Shown here: piece by piece, positions 28,634 through 36,367 of the stretch
How positions within the stretch are numbered: the first letter of the stretch is position 1
Layout of the letters: each line of letters starts with the position of its first letter
Assembly: GCF_000237325.1 (NCBI RefSeq)
Contig: NC_017542.1
Span: forward strand, 673,001 to 737,000
Reading direction: 5' to 3'
From: Paenibacillus polymyxa M1
GTDB lineage: Bacteria; Bacillota; Bacilli; Paenibacillales; Paenibacillaceae
DNA: 64,000 nucleotides
The notes under the pieces: model-generated
Databases searched by the model: none
Told to the model about the DNA's origin: nothing
The model's input: the letters and a program-made list of their open reading frames with translations, nothing else
Made by a program: the position numbers and the translations under genes

Positions 28634-29335
28634 ATGAGATTGTATATTATCCGACATGCAGACCCCGATTATCCTAACAACACCATCACGCCAGAGGGTC
28701 ATTTGGAAGCCAAGGCATTGGCCAAACGGCTGTCCAGTCACGGACTGGACCGTATTTACGTCTCTCCTTTGGGACGGGCCTTGGATACGATGCGGTACAC
28801 CGCCGACTCTCTCGGTATGACTTATGAAGTGGAGGACTGGACGCAGGAGCTGGCTCTAAAGCTGGAGGATACTCCATACGGTCGTCTTTCCCATTGGGAT
28901 TTGCCTGGTGAAGTGATTCGTTCCGGGTCGCCTCTGCCGACTCATGATTCTTGGAAGGACATTTCCTATTATCAAGGGACGCAAAGTCCTGAAACCTTCG
29001 AGCGACTGAAAGTTCATTCTGATGAATTTTTGAAGCGGCAAGGCTTTGAGCGGGTCGAGGGCAGGTACCGAATTCTGAAGCACACGGAAGACAGGGTAGC
29101 CGTATTTTGTCATGGCGGCTTCGGGCTAACCTGGCTTGCACATCTGTTGGAACTACCGTTGGCTTTGGTCTGGTCCGGTTTTTGGATGCCGCCTAGCTCC
29201 GTAACCACCATCTTGTTTGATGAACGCTCCAAGGAATGGGCAGTTCCCCGTTGCATTGGCTTCGGTGATGTCTCCCATCTGTACGCAGAAGGTTTGCCAG
29301 TCAGACCTCGGGGTATTATCACCAACTTCAATTAA
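28634..29335 (+). CDS. Histidine phosphatase family protein
   Basis: This belongs to the phosphoglycerate mutase-like superfamily. The RHG-type signature is IIRHADPDYPNN near the start, followed by YVSPLGRALDTMRYTA and the second catalytic histidine in VAVFCHGGFGLTWLAHLL. Length is 233 residues. It is probably a phosphatase rather than a mutase; the substrate is unknown. The ribosome site AGGAACGGAG precedes ATG 28634. A strong terminator follows at 29357. Confidence 0.87.
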   Translation: MRLYIIRHADPDYPNNTITPEGHLEAKALAKRLSSHGLDRIYVSPLGRALDTMRYTADSLGMTYEVEDWTQELALKLEDTPYGRLSHWDLPGEVIRSGSPLPTHDSWKDISYYQGTQSPETFERLKVHSDEFLKRQGFERVEGRYRILKHTEDRVAVFCHGGFGLTWLAHLLELPLALVWSGFWMPPSSVTTILFDERSKEWAVPRCIGFGDVSHLYAEGLPVRPRGIITNFN

Positions 29336-29356
29336 TGATTTTTAGAGCCATGCTAA

Positions 29357-29392
29357 AAACGGCTTAAGACGATGCACCGTCTTAAGCCGTTT
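29357..29392. terminator. Bidirectional terminator between phosphatase and mscL
   Basis: AAACGGCTTAAGACG and CGTCTTAAGCCGTTT form a perfect 15-base stem with a six-base loop. It lies between convergent genes. Confidence 0.9.
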
Positions 29393-29419
29393 GTTGTATT
29401 CATAGGAATGTAGTTCGAG

Positions 29420-29914
29420 TCAGCGTGCTTCAACGAATCCCTCTAGCTTGGAAGTGCAATGTGCACAGCGGGTAGCAGCTATAGGGATTTCGGACAGGCA
29501 ATGTGGACATTCCTTAATTGTTTTTTCCTGAGGAGGTTTTTCTTCCTCTTTGCGCTTCAGCATGTTAATCCCTTTGACCAGCATGAACACACAGAAGGCC
29601 ACGATGAGGAAATCTAGCAGGACATTAATAAACTGACCATAGGCAAGGACCGCAATCCCTGCTTCCTTGGCTTGTGCCAAAGTCTTGCGTGTACCGTCAG
29701 CATTTAGAGGGTCGGCAGCTTGTAAAGCTACATATAAGTCTGGAAAATTCATACCGCCCAGAAGTTTACCAATCGGAGGCATAATAATATCGTTTACCAC
29801 AGAAGTAACAATCTTGCCAAACGCTCCACCAATGATAACACCGACTGCGAGGTCAATCACGTTACCCCGTACAGCGAATTCTTTAAATTCTTTAATAAAA
29901 CCTTTTCCACTCAT
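29420..29914 (-). CDS. mscL: Large-conductance mechanosensitive channel with zinc-ribbon tail
   Basis: MscL releases osmolytes on sudden turgor rise. The N-terminal [20 protein letters not shown], the first membrane helix [20 protein letters not shown] with [14 protein letters not shown], and the second helix [16 protein letters not shown] are canonical. The first 130 residues are the full channel; a C-terminal extension then adds two CxxC motifs ([18 protein letters not shown]) that look like a zinc ribbon. ATG 29914 is preferred over GTG 29926, which directly abuts the AAGAAGG site. Length is 164 residues. Confidence 0.93.
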   Translation of the reverse strand: MSGKGFIKEFKEFAVRGNVIDLAVGVIIGGAFGKIVTSVVNDIIMPPIGKLLGGMNFPDLYVALQAADPLNADGTRKTLAQAKEAGIAVLAYGQFINVLLDFLIVAFCVFMLVKGINMLKRKEEEKPPQEKTIKECPHCLSEIPIAATRCAHCTSKLEGFVEAR

Positions 29915-30003
29915 GTGAGTGCACACCTTCTTTGCATAAAATCATTTATCTATAATACATGCTATGTCAATTGAGGGCAATTCCAAATTGATGTATTGCA
30001 CTT

Positions 30004-30030
30004 TGTCACAAAATCACATGTTCATTTGTC
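30004..30030 (+). promoter_or_regulatory. Candidate ECF41-type promoter
   Basis: TGTCACA at 30004-30010 and TGTC at 30027-30030 are 16 bases apart. This resembles the TGTCACA/CGTC pattern described for ECF41 sigma factors, which usually drive the gene placed beside the sigma gene. An AhpD-like gene and an ECF41-type sigma gene lie directly downstream. Confidence 0.65.
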
Positions 30031-30065
30031 TTCTGTATGTAAACCAATAATGGAGGCGATGTATC

Positions 30066-30509
30066 GTGAGTTTAAGATTTAACCACAGAGCAGTGAGTCC
30101 TAGTACATTCAAGGCAATGATGGAGATGGAAAAATATATTTCCGGTCGTTTTACAGACAAAGTATTGTACGAACTGCTGAAAATTAGAGTATCCCAAATC
30201 AATGGCTGTTCCTATTGTCTTGATATGCATGCAAAGGATTTGCTAAAACTAGGGGATTATGCTGACCATATTTTGCAGCTTGCTTTATGGCGGGAGGTTC
30301 CTTTGTTCTCGGAAAAAGAACGTGCTATGCTTGAATTAGCTGAAGCGGTCACTCATATTTCAGAGCAAGGGGTACCCACAGACTTGTATAATCGGGTCAG
30401 AGAACATTTTACAGAGGAAGAGTATGTAGATTTGATTACCGCAATTAATGTGATCAACAGCTGGAACCGGATTGCCATCGCGACCGGGATGTATCCAGGC
30501 AGTCTTTAA
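30066..30509 (+). CDS. Carboxymuconolactone decarboxylase/AhpD-like alkylhydroperoxidase
   Basis: A 147-residue AhpD-fold protein with the redox motif NGCSYCLDMHAKDLLKLGD (CxxC followed by H). Members reduce peroxides or act as related thiol redox enzymes; the exact reaction here is open. The start is GTG 30066, with GGAGG nine bases ahead. It is followed 18 bases later by an ECF41-type sigma factor, which is the standard genetic pairing of that group. Together with the promoter motif upstream this implies expression driven by that sigma factor. Confidence 0.9.
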   Translation: MSLRFNHRAVSPSTFKAMMEMEKYISGRFTDKVLYELLKIRVSQINGCSYCLDMHAKDLLKLGDYADHILQLALWREVPLFSEKERAMLELAEAVTHISEQGVPTDLYNRVREHFTEEEYVDLITAINVINSWNRIAIATGMYPGSL

Positions 30510-30527
30510 TGAACAGGGGGCTACACT

Positions 30528-31457
30528 TTGACTGGCAAAGAACAAGGGATTGAACAAGAATCGGTGGATGTAAGCCTGGAAGAGCTGTATCAGAAATATC
30601 GCAAATATTCTTTTGCCATTGCTTATCGCATGCTTGGAACGGTTACGGATGCCGAGGATGTCGTTCAAGACTGCTTTGTCGAGCTGGAGAATAAGCCCCT
30701 GAATGACATACAGAACCCCAAAGCCTATGTAGCCAAAATGACGATGAATCGGTGTCTGAATCTACTGAATTCTGCGCGTAAGCAAAGAGAGACATATGTA
30801 GGACAGTGGCTGCCTGAGCCGCTGGGTGAGAGCGCAGACCTCCCTGCCGATTGGCTGGAACGTAAAGATATGATATCTTACGCATTTCTGGTTCTGCTGG
30901 AGCAGCTAAAACCGATAGAGCGAGCTGTTTTTGTGCTGAGAGAAGCTTTTCAATATGATTATAAAGAAATTGCAGAATTACTGGGCAAGACCGAGAGCAA
31001 CTGTCGGCAGTTGTTCAGTCGTTCCCGTCGTATTTTATCTTCCGGAGAATCTGCTCCTGAAGCTCCAATCAGTCCTAATATAAATAACTCTTCCCGGGTA
31101 AAACTGCTGGAGCGTTTTACAACCGCTTTTCTCGCCTACGATGTGACTGCTATGCTGGAACTACTGGCTGAACAACCTATATTCGTGTCAGATGGTGGAG
31201 GTAATGTGCATACAGTGATGAGGCCGATGGTTGTACGCAAAGGCGTTCTCGCCCTGTTGACCTCTCGTCGGGTATTAACCGTTTTACGAGAAAGAGATGT
31301 GGTCTACACCGTCATTAATGGTGAGGTTCAGCTGGCATTTCTGAAAGACGGTGAAGTGAGAGAAACCTTATGCCTCATACTGACACCTGACGGGGAGCAT
31401 ATTCAGAATTTTTATTTAATGGTTAATCCAGATAAGCTGGGACACATCCATATATGA
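30528..31457 (+). CDS. ECF41-type RNA polymerase sigma factor with SnoaL-like tail
   Basis: The first 180 residues carry sigma-70 regions 2 (YRMLGTVTDAEDVVQDCFVEL) and 4 (RAVFVLREAFQYDYKEIAELLGKTESNCRQLFSRSR). The C-terminal 120 residues form an NTF2/SnoaL-like extension containing SDGGGNVH and ending in NPDKLGHIHI. These match the DGGGK-like and NPDKL signatures of ECF41 sigma factors, in which the extension controls activity without a separate anti-sigma. The start is TTG 30528, preceded by AGGGGG. The AhpD-like neighbour is its likely target. Confidence 0.93.
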   Translation: MTGKEQGIEQESVDVSLEELYQKYRKYSFAIAYRMLGTVTDAEDVVQDCFVELENKPLNDIQNPKAYVAKMTMNRCLNLLNSARKQRETYVGQWLPEPLGESADLPADWLERKDMISYAFLVLLEQLKPIERAVFVLREAFQYDYKEIAELLGKTESNCRQLFSRSRRILSSGESAPEAPISPNINNSSRVKLLERFTTAFLAYDVTAMLELLAEQPIFVSDGGGNVHTVMRPMVVRKGVLALLTSRRVLTVLRERDVVYTVINGEVQLAFLKDGEVRETLCLILTPDGEHIQNFYLMVNPDKLGHIHI

Positions 31458-31496
31458 CAGAAGAAGCTAGCGTAAAAAAATGAACTGCCCAAACAT

Positions 31497-31534
31497 AAAA
31501 AACCTTGATTCCTTGCTTAGGATCAAGGTTTTTT
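31497..31534. terminator. Bidirectional terminator after the sigma gene
   Basis: AAAACCTTGATTCC and GGATCAAGGTTTT form a stem with a seven-base loop followed by T. It serves the sigma operon and the convergent small membrane-protein gene. Confidence 0.88.
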
Positions 31535-31541
31535 GCTGTTT

Positions 31542-31880
31542 TTATAACTGCCGAGCTTGATGAAGAGCCAGATCGCCTATCCAGGGAAGCTTGAGCCACT
31601 TTCCTTGTCCCGCACGAATTAACAAGATAATCCACAAGGCAAGGCTTGCCAGCGTTAGCAGGGAAGCGAGGAAAGGACCGAGTATCGGAATGAATCCGAC
31701 CAGCACATGTCCGATCATGAGGGCTACAAAAAGAAGTATGGATTGCAGTGCGTGAAATAATACGAATCGGCTTTTCTTTTCCAGCATGACAAAGGCCAGC
31801 GCGCCAATAAAGGCGAACAAATAGCACAGGACAGCTGCTATATTTTCATCCAATCCTGTGGAAGACTTATAGACTGACAT
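31542..31880 (-). CDS. DUF4870/Tic20-like small membrane protein
   Basis: About 112 residues with three membrane segments. The first reads AAVLCYLFAFIGALAFVMLE, followed by FVLFHALQSILLFV and a third near LASLALWIILL. This matches the DUF4870 pattern (YLFAFIGAL ... FHALQS). The function is unknown; it probably sits in the cytoplasmic membrane. AAAGGAGG precedes two candidate ATGs; the one at 31880 has an acceptable distance, while the one at 31889 is only 2 bases away. Confidence 0.75.
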   Translation of the reverse strand: MSVYKSSTGLDENIAAVLCYLFAFIGALAFVMLEKKSRFVLFHALQSILLFVALMIGHVLVGFIPILGPFLASLLTLASLALWIILLIRAGQGKWLKLPWIGDLALHQARQL

Positions 31881-31961
31881 GTCAGGCATATCCTCCTTTA
31901 TAAAAGATTCAAGCTAAGTCTCCGTACTATACAAGCTATGAGGATAGGATTGATGGATATG

Positions 31962-31979
31962 CCCGATCTCGGTAAAAAA
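31962..31979 (+). repeat. 18-bp direct repeat, copy 1
   Basis: CCCGATCTCGGTAAAAAA occurs here and again, identically, at 32889-32906. The two copies flank the MOSC gene. No inverted terminal repeats or transposase are seen. Confidence 0.75.
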
Positions 31980-32024
31980 GTTGTCTCTACACAAAACATA
32001 CTAACTCATTGAACCACTTCCACC

Positions 32025-32708
32025 TTACGAATTGCCTGAAAGTCTTTCCCGAGAATCCGTTTCGGTTCCCGCCAAACGTTTTAGAAACGTATTTCTCCAG
32101 TTTACGGACAATTCTTCCACTTCGAGAATTTGTTTAATACCCTCGATATGATCCTTCTCTTGATGCATAATTCGATTGGCAAATGAAACCGTAATTGCTT
32201 TCGGATGGCGATGAAGGAGGGATAGTCCGTCGGCTTTAGAGGCAACTCCCTCTTCCAGAACGCGGAAGTAGAATCCCGTGTAGCCTGTTTGCTGTACCTT
32301 CAAGGGCATGTCCGGTACGCCGTACTTGATGGACAACTTGTAGCAAGGCTGTCTTGGCTGGCTAACTTGAACGATAGCTTTGCCAAGCTTAAAGACGTCT
32401 CCAATGCAAACGTCGGATTCTAGCAAACCCTTTATCGTTAAATTTTCCCCGAACGCGCCGTAATCGAGCGGTCTCCGCAATTCATTTTCCCAGAACGGAT
32501 AGTGCTCGTAGGGATAGACGCATACAGCTTTCTCTTTACCCCCGTGATGAACTAGATCGCCCTGCCCATCCCCTTCGAAGTTTAGATAAGATAAATACAA
32601 ATATTCATCTGTGGCCGACTTGAATATCCCCGTAGAAACGTCCTTCTGATTAAACTGGATCTGCTTGGGCATGCCGACATTAAGTGAAAGGATTTTAATA
32701 GATGCCAT
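32025..32708 (-). CDS. MOSC domain protein, YiiM-like
   Basis: The 227-residue protein carries a MOSC domain, the sulfur-carrier fold of molybdenum cofactor sulfurases. Visible motifs are GDLVHHGGKEKAVCVYPYEHY, GAFGENLTIKGL, GDVFKLGKAIVQVSQPRQPCYKL (conserved Cys) and YTGFYFRVLEEG. YiiM-type proteins are linked to detoxification of N-hydroxylated bases. ATG 32708 is chosen with AGGGGTGA upstream; the frame extends to 32777 without support. Identical 18-bp repeats lie on both sides of the gene. Confidence 0.88.
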   Translation of the reverse strand: MASIKILSLNVGMPKQIQFNQKDVSTGIFKSATDEYLYLSYLNFEGDGQGDLVHHGGKEKAVCVYPYEHYPFWENELRRPLDYGAFGENLTIKGLLESDVCIGDVFKLGKAIVQVSQPRQPCYKLSIKYGVPDMPLKVQQTGYTGFYFRVLEEGVASKADGLSLLHRHPKAITVSFANRIMHQEKDHIEGIKQILEVEELSVNWRNTFLKRLAGTETDSRERLSGNS

Positions 32709-32888
32709 TCGGATCACCCCTACTCTTTTTACATTTCGGTAATTCCTTCTTTTGACTCTGTTCGTCCCCGTTTCCATTTTACACTCCTCTATGCGCTATT
32801 TGCGAATTTTTGATTAGTCTCCGTTAATGGGATAGAGTCCTTTTTGGGCAACTCATCGTTCCGGGAGCGATGTTCTCGTTCGAACATA

Positions 32889-32906
32889 CCCGATCTCGGT
32901 AAAAAA
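32889..32906 (+). repeat. 18-bp direct repeat, copy 2
   Basis: Identical to 31962-31979 (CCCGATCTCGGTAAAAAA), 927 bases apart. It lies just before a terminator and the DnaA-box cluster. Confidence 0.75.
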
Positions 32907-32934
32907 ATGAATTAGAGAATGTGTATAAAAATAC

Positions 32935-32972
32935 AAAAAAGGCTGAACGAAAAGAATTCGTTCAGCCTTTTA
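32935..32972 (-). terminator. Terminator left of the DnaA-box cluster
   Basis: AAAAAAGGCTGAACGAA and TTCGTTCAGCCTTTT form a perfect stem. It most likely ends the transcript of the small gene at 33168-33449, which reads leftward through the cluster. Confidence 0.85.
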
Positions 32973-32977
32973 AATGG

Positions 32978-33157
32978 TTATGCACATGTTTTGCACATGT
33001 TGTATACACTTTATCCACCGCATATTAATGTTTATCCACAGAAATAACATGATTTATACACAAATTGTGCACAATCTGTAGATAATATTACGATAATTCA
33101 TACTTTGCACACAGTTTGTCCACAAACTATCAACATATTGGGTGTAATTGTGGATAT
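32978..33157. other. Cluster of DnaA-box-like 9-mers
   Basis: Three exact matches to TTATNCACA (32978-32986, 33032-33040, 33054-33062) occur within 180 bases. Six matches have one mismatch: 32989-32997, 33011-33019, 33065-33073, reverse 33077-33085, 33116-33124, and reverse 33149-33157. The stretch is AT-rich and non-coding. No dnaA, dnaN or other oriC-linked gene is nearby, so this looks like a titration or regulatory DnaA-binding cluster rather than the origin. Confidence 0.75.
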
Positions 33158-33167
33158 ACTTCCGTAA

Positions 33168-33449
33168 TTATCGATCACCAGTTTTTAAATGGCGGCGTGG
33201 GTGCGTGATTTTACCCATTTTATTCTTGTCATCCTCTTTGGGGATAAGTCGTTCATCGGTACGTCCTTCGTGATGGTTATCAAAGGCATATTCGGTCATT
33301 TTCCACTCGGAAGTACCCAAAATAACATCAGCTGGAAAGTGCTGGCCTCTGTGCAAATGTTGCTCATGTCCATCCTCATCCACATAAATACCATCCACTT
33401 CTACCTTTTCACCCGTTAGTGGGAGTAAATCCTTTCCTTTGTGTTCCAT
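33168..33449 (-). CDS. Small hypothetical protein, YjzC-like central part
   Basis: A 93-residue hydrophilic protein. The segment GEKVEVDGIYVDEDGHEQHLHRG followed by FPADVILGTSEWKMTEY resembles small YjzC-type proteins of Bacillus, but I am not certain of the family. A charged C-terminal tail follows. GGAGGGG lies 8 bases before ATG 33449. The DnaA-box cluster is directly downstream. Confidence 0.65.
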   Translation of the reverse strand: MEHKGKDLLPLTGEKVEVDGIYVDEDGHEQHLHRGQHFPADVILGTSEWKMTEYAFDNHHEGRTDERLIPKEDDKNKMGKITHPRRHLKTGDR

Positions 33450-33479
33450 TGGTATCCCCTCCGTCTGGCTTATTCTTCG

Positions 33480-34631
33480 TTAATTTGTCCGGACAGAGGT
33501 TCTTTTATCCACAAGCTGCAGTAAAATATCCTCGGCAATTTGGTCTGCGGGATGAGGTTTGCGAAGTAACTCAATCGCCTGCTTCATTTCCTTAGCAAGA
33601 GAGGGGGTGGAGATCAGATCCAGACAATGTTGAATCAGTTCCTCTGTTGTGCGAGCAATGCGGGCAGCTCCTTTTTGCTGCAGATACAGAGCATTATTTA
33701 GTTCCTGCCCGGGTACGGGTTTGAACACCAGGATAGGTAAACCCGATGCGATGCTTTCCGAGAGTGTGATACCACCGGGCTTTGTAATCACCAGATTGCT
33801 TGCTCGCATAAGTGCCGGGACGTAGCCCACGAATCCGTAGGTGTAGATGTCGGGGTGGTCCGCATACAGCGCATCCAATTCTGCTTTTAGCTGCTGGTTG
33901 CGTCCGCAGACGATCAGCAGTCGTAGCTGCGGAAGTCGGCTTAAATGACGACAGATATCCAGTATGCCGGATAACACACCATATGCACCTGCCATAATGA
34001 GCAACGTGGTCGTCTCAGTTTGTAACGGTGGGATTACCTGTTGCTGATCAGGGACTTCGTTGACAGATAGGTTATAAAAAGAAGCGTGAATCGGAATCCC
34101 GGTCGCGGCAATACGTTCGATAGGTATTCCTCGCTGTGCGGCTTCCTGCTGAAGATCCTCAGTGGCTACATAGTAGCGATCAATATCGGGATGCAGCCAG
34201 CGCCCATGCAGGTCAAAGTCTGTAACCACGTTGACAATAGGCAAATTCATTCCCATTTTGCGGCGTAACGCCGGGAGAGCGAGCTGCGGGAACGTATGGA
34301 TTACGAGATCCGGCAACTCCTTTTTCAGTGTGAGAGCAAGTTGACGCATTCCGAATGAATGCAACACATGGCCAAAGGCCGATTTAGCTTGCATACCGCG
34401 CGTGATGTTATAGACCCAGCCGTAAAGCTGTGGAATGGTTTTGAAGCTTTGCATATATACAAATTTGGTTAGCCCATTCAACCATGGATGTGATTCAGCC
34501 ATCAGGTCGAGTAGTTGTACCTCGCAGTGTCCGAGTCTTCGCAGACTATCCATGATTGCCCGGGCGGCCTGCACATGGCCTTCCCCGTAGCTGGCGTATA
34601 ATATTAGAATTTTTGGTGCTGAGACTTCCAT
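33480..34631 (-). CDS. MGDG synthase/UgtP family glycosyltransferase
   Basis: A 383-residue GT28-type glycosyltransferase. The N-terminus KILILYASYGEGHVQAARAI is the hallmark of MGDG synthase/UgtP proteins, and the C-terminal half carries the UDP-sugar site with VITKPGGITLSESIASGLP. It likely transfers a sugar from UDP-hexose to diacylglycerol at the inner membrane face, making glycolipid or the lipoteichoic acid anchor; the acceptor is inferred from the family. AGGGGG stands about 12 bases before ATG 34631. Confidence 0.87.
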   Translation of the reverse strand: MEVSAPKILILYASYGEGHVQAARAIMDSLRRLGHCEVQLLDLMAESHPWLNGLTKFVYMQSFKTIPQLYGWVYNITRGMQAKSAFGHVLHSFGMRQLALTLKKELPDLVIHTFPQLALPALRRKMGMNLPIVNVVTDFDLHGRWLHPDIDRYYVATEDLQQEAAQRGIPIERIAATGIPIHASFYNLSVNEVPDQQQVIPPLQTETTTLLIMAGAYGVLSGILDICRHLSRLPQLRLLIVCGRNQQLKAELDALYADHPDIYTYGFVGYVPALMRASNLVITKPGGITLSESIASGLPILVFKPVPGQELNNALYLQQKGAARIARTTEELIQHCLDLISTPSLAKEMKQAIELLRKPHPADQIAEDILLQLVDKRTSVRTN

Positions 34632-34674
34632 GATTGTTTAGCCCCCTATATTCAATAAGCACATGTAGCTCATT

Positions 34675-35712
34675 TTAGGAACGTTCCAAGTTGAGGGAGG
34701 ATACGGCTGGCAAAACGAAACGCTCTAGCAGTGTTCGTGGGTTTTTCCAACGGCTCACCTTACTGTCTGCTGTAAATACCACGACTGCATTCGCTTCCGG
34801 TATCAGATAAATTTGCTGTCCTCCATGTCCGTGTGCACACGCATAATCAATGTCGTGGAGTCGTCCAGTCCACCATTGGAATCCGTAATCTCCGAATTCC
34901 GGATAGCCTTCAATCTGTCGCTGCGTCGCCTCATGCAGCCAATCGGCTGGAATCAATTCTCTGCCATTCCAGATGCCTTGATGAAGGCAGCAATCGCCGA
35001 ATTTAGCCATGTCTCGCGACGTCAGATACAGTCCGATGTGGCCCATGGTGTAGCCCTCTGGATCTTGTGCCCAACCACTTCTCCCGAACCCTAACGGTTC
35101 GAATAAATGCTGGAGAGCATACGTATAGGCGTCAATCCCACAGCAACGGGTGAGCAGAACGGACAACAGATGTGAATCCACACTGCGATATTGGAATACG
35201 CCGATTTGATCCTCCTGTACAGGTAAGCGTAGGGCAAAGGACGGCCAGCTTTTGCTGCGATGAAAACGGTGGATAAAGGCTTCACCGAGCTTTTTGCCCG
35301 TCTGCCAATACAAGCCTGACGTCATAGTCAACAGATGACGAATCGTAATCCGTTCTAGCAGTGTTTCCTTCCGCTTGGGTAAATACTCAGGCAACAACTT
35401 ATGCACAGCGGTCTCTGGTCCGGGCATATCCCCACGTGCCATAGCAATGCCGACGAGCGTGGAAGTGAAGCTTTTGGTTGCGGAACGCAAATCGTTCAGG
35501 GAGCTTGCTTCATGACCGTTGTAATAGCGTTCCCAGATCAGCTTGCCGTGGCGAAGCAGCAGAAAGCTATGCATTTTCGGAAATTTGGCTCGGATTTCGT
35601 GGTCTGCCTGATCAAGTAGGGAGGCATCGATGTCTTCCTCTTCACAAGTTCCGAGGTTCAGCGCAGACAGACGGGCAACAGGTGCAGTGAACAGTGGAGC
35701 ATAACGGCTCAT
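34675..35712 (-). CDS. Serine hydrolase, class C beta-lactamase/PBP4*-like
   Basis: A 345-residue member of the beta-lactamase superfamily. The SxxK nucleophile motif is in LRSATKSFTSTLVG, the second motif YRSVDSH replaces the usual YxN, and HGHGGQQIYL is the HxG third motif. There is no signal peptide, so it is probably an intracellular esterase or peptidase rather than a resistance enzyme. GGGGGGAAAAAGG precedes ATG 35712. The gene upstream of the glycosyltransferase reads the same way, 43 bases apart. Confidence 0.82.
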   Translation of the reverse strand: MSRYAPLFTAPVARLSALNLGTCEEEDIDASLLDQADHEIRAKFPKMHSFLLLRHGKLIWERYYNGHEASSLNDLRSATKSFTSTLVGIAMARGDMPGPETAVHKLLPEYLPKRKETLLERITIRHLLTMTSGLYWQTGKKLGEAFIHRFHRSKSWPSFALRLPVQEDQIGVFQYRSVDSHLLSVLLTRCCGIDAYTYALQHLFEPLGFGRSGWAQDPEGYTMGHIGLYLTSRDMAKFGDCCLHQGIWNGRELIPADWLHEATQRQIEGYPEFGDYGFQWWTGRLHDIDYACAHGHGGQQIYLIPEANAVVVFTADSKVSRWKNPRTLLERFVLPAVSSLNLERS

Positions 35713-35869
35713 CCTTTTTCCCCCCTTGTTATGTTTATTTATTTTACCCCAAACACATACGCTCCAAAAGCCGATAAATAAGGTATACCTCTATGCAGCA
35801 GCTAATTGAGAACTCCAAATGATATGAAGCGTAAAAGATAGGTAAAATCAATGTGAATTTACTGGAAAG

Positions 35870-35898
35870 CTGAAAGCTGTATCTGAATATGGTATAAT
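35870..35898 (+). promoter_or_regulatory. Candidate SigA promoter for the 62-residue gene
   Basis: CTGAAA (35870-35875), 17 bases, then TATAAT (35893-35898). It would give a leader of about 170 bases before ATG 36077. Within the leader a small stem (GCCTCGCATAAGGC near 35951-35964) is visible. I see no gene in 35713-36076. Confidence 0.55.
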
Positions 35899-36076
35899 GG
35901 GGTAGTGATTCAGCCAAAAGAAAATCGGTTAATAATAGTGTCAGGTACATGCCTCGCATAAGGCATTCCCGACCTAAGCTGCACTAGACATACTACTTCA
36001 CTGCATAAGGACATCAATACTTTTCGGCATTCTCTTCAACGGAGCACTTATTTTCAACGTTTTGGGAGGGAGTTAC

Positions 36077-36265
36077 ATGGCAACGAAAGGTCATAATGAA
36101 GTTAAGGAAAGTCTGCGGGAAATGACTCGAATTTTCCGGCCTAAGGATCCCAAAAAATTTGTAAAGGAATATGTGCGAAAATACCGGATAACAGGAGGGT
36201 ATGAGGAAGAGTTGACCATGGTGGTGGAAAACGAACTCGGCCGCATAAATTCTTCAGTATCTTAA
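36077..36265 (+). CDS. Small hypothetical protein
   Basis: A 62-residue basic protein (MATKGHNEVKESLREMTRIF ... GRINSSVS), unrecognised. GGGAGGG ends 6 bases before ATG 36077, and a strong terminator follows the stop. No membrane segment or cysteine is present; most of it would be helical. Confidence 0.65.
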   Translation: MATKGHNEVKESLREMTRIFRPKDPKKFVKEYVRKYRITGGYEEELTMVVENELGRINSSVS

Positions 36266-36302
36266 GGGTTCGCTTACGAACAACTAGAAACACGACTTTT
36301 AT

Positions 36303-36335
36303 AAACCGTCTATCCACAGAGGAGACGGTTTTTTT
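36303..36335 (+). terminator. Terminator after the 62-residue gene
   Basis: AAACCGTCT and AGACGGTTT pair around an 11-base loop, followed by a run of T. Confidence 0.88.
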
Positions 36336-36367
36336 GTGTCCGTCCTGCATACAATGGGATAGGTTTA

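Noticed and set aside
31962..32906. The 18-bp repeats as target-site duplications of an insertion sequence
   Set aside because: No transposase or terminal inverted repeats lie between them, and 18 bp is longer than common IS duplications.
32978..33157. DnaA-box cluster as the replication origin
   Set aside because: None of the genes that mark oriC (dnaA, dnaN, recF, gyrB, parAB) is nearby, and no clear unwinding element is seen.
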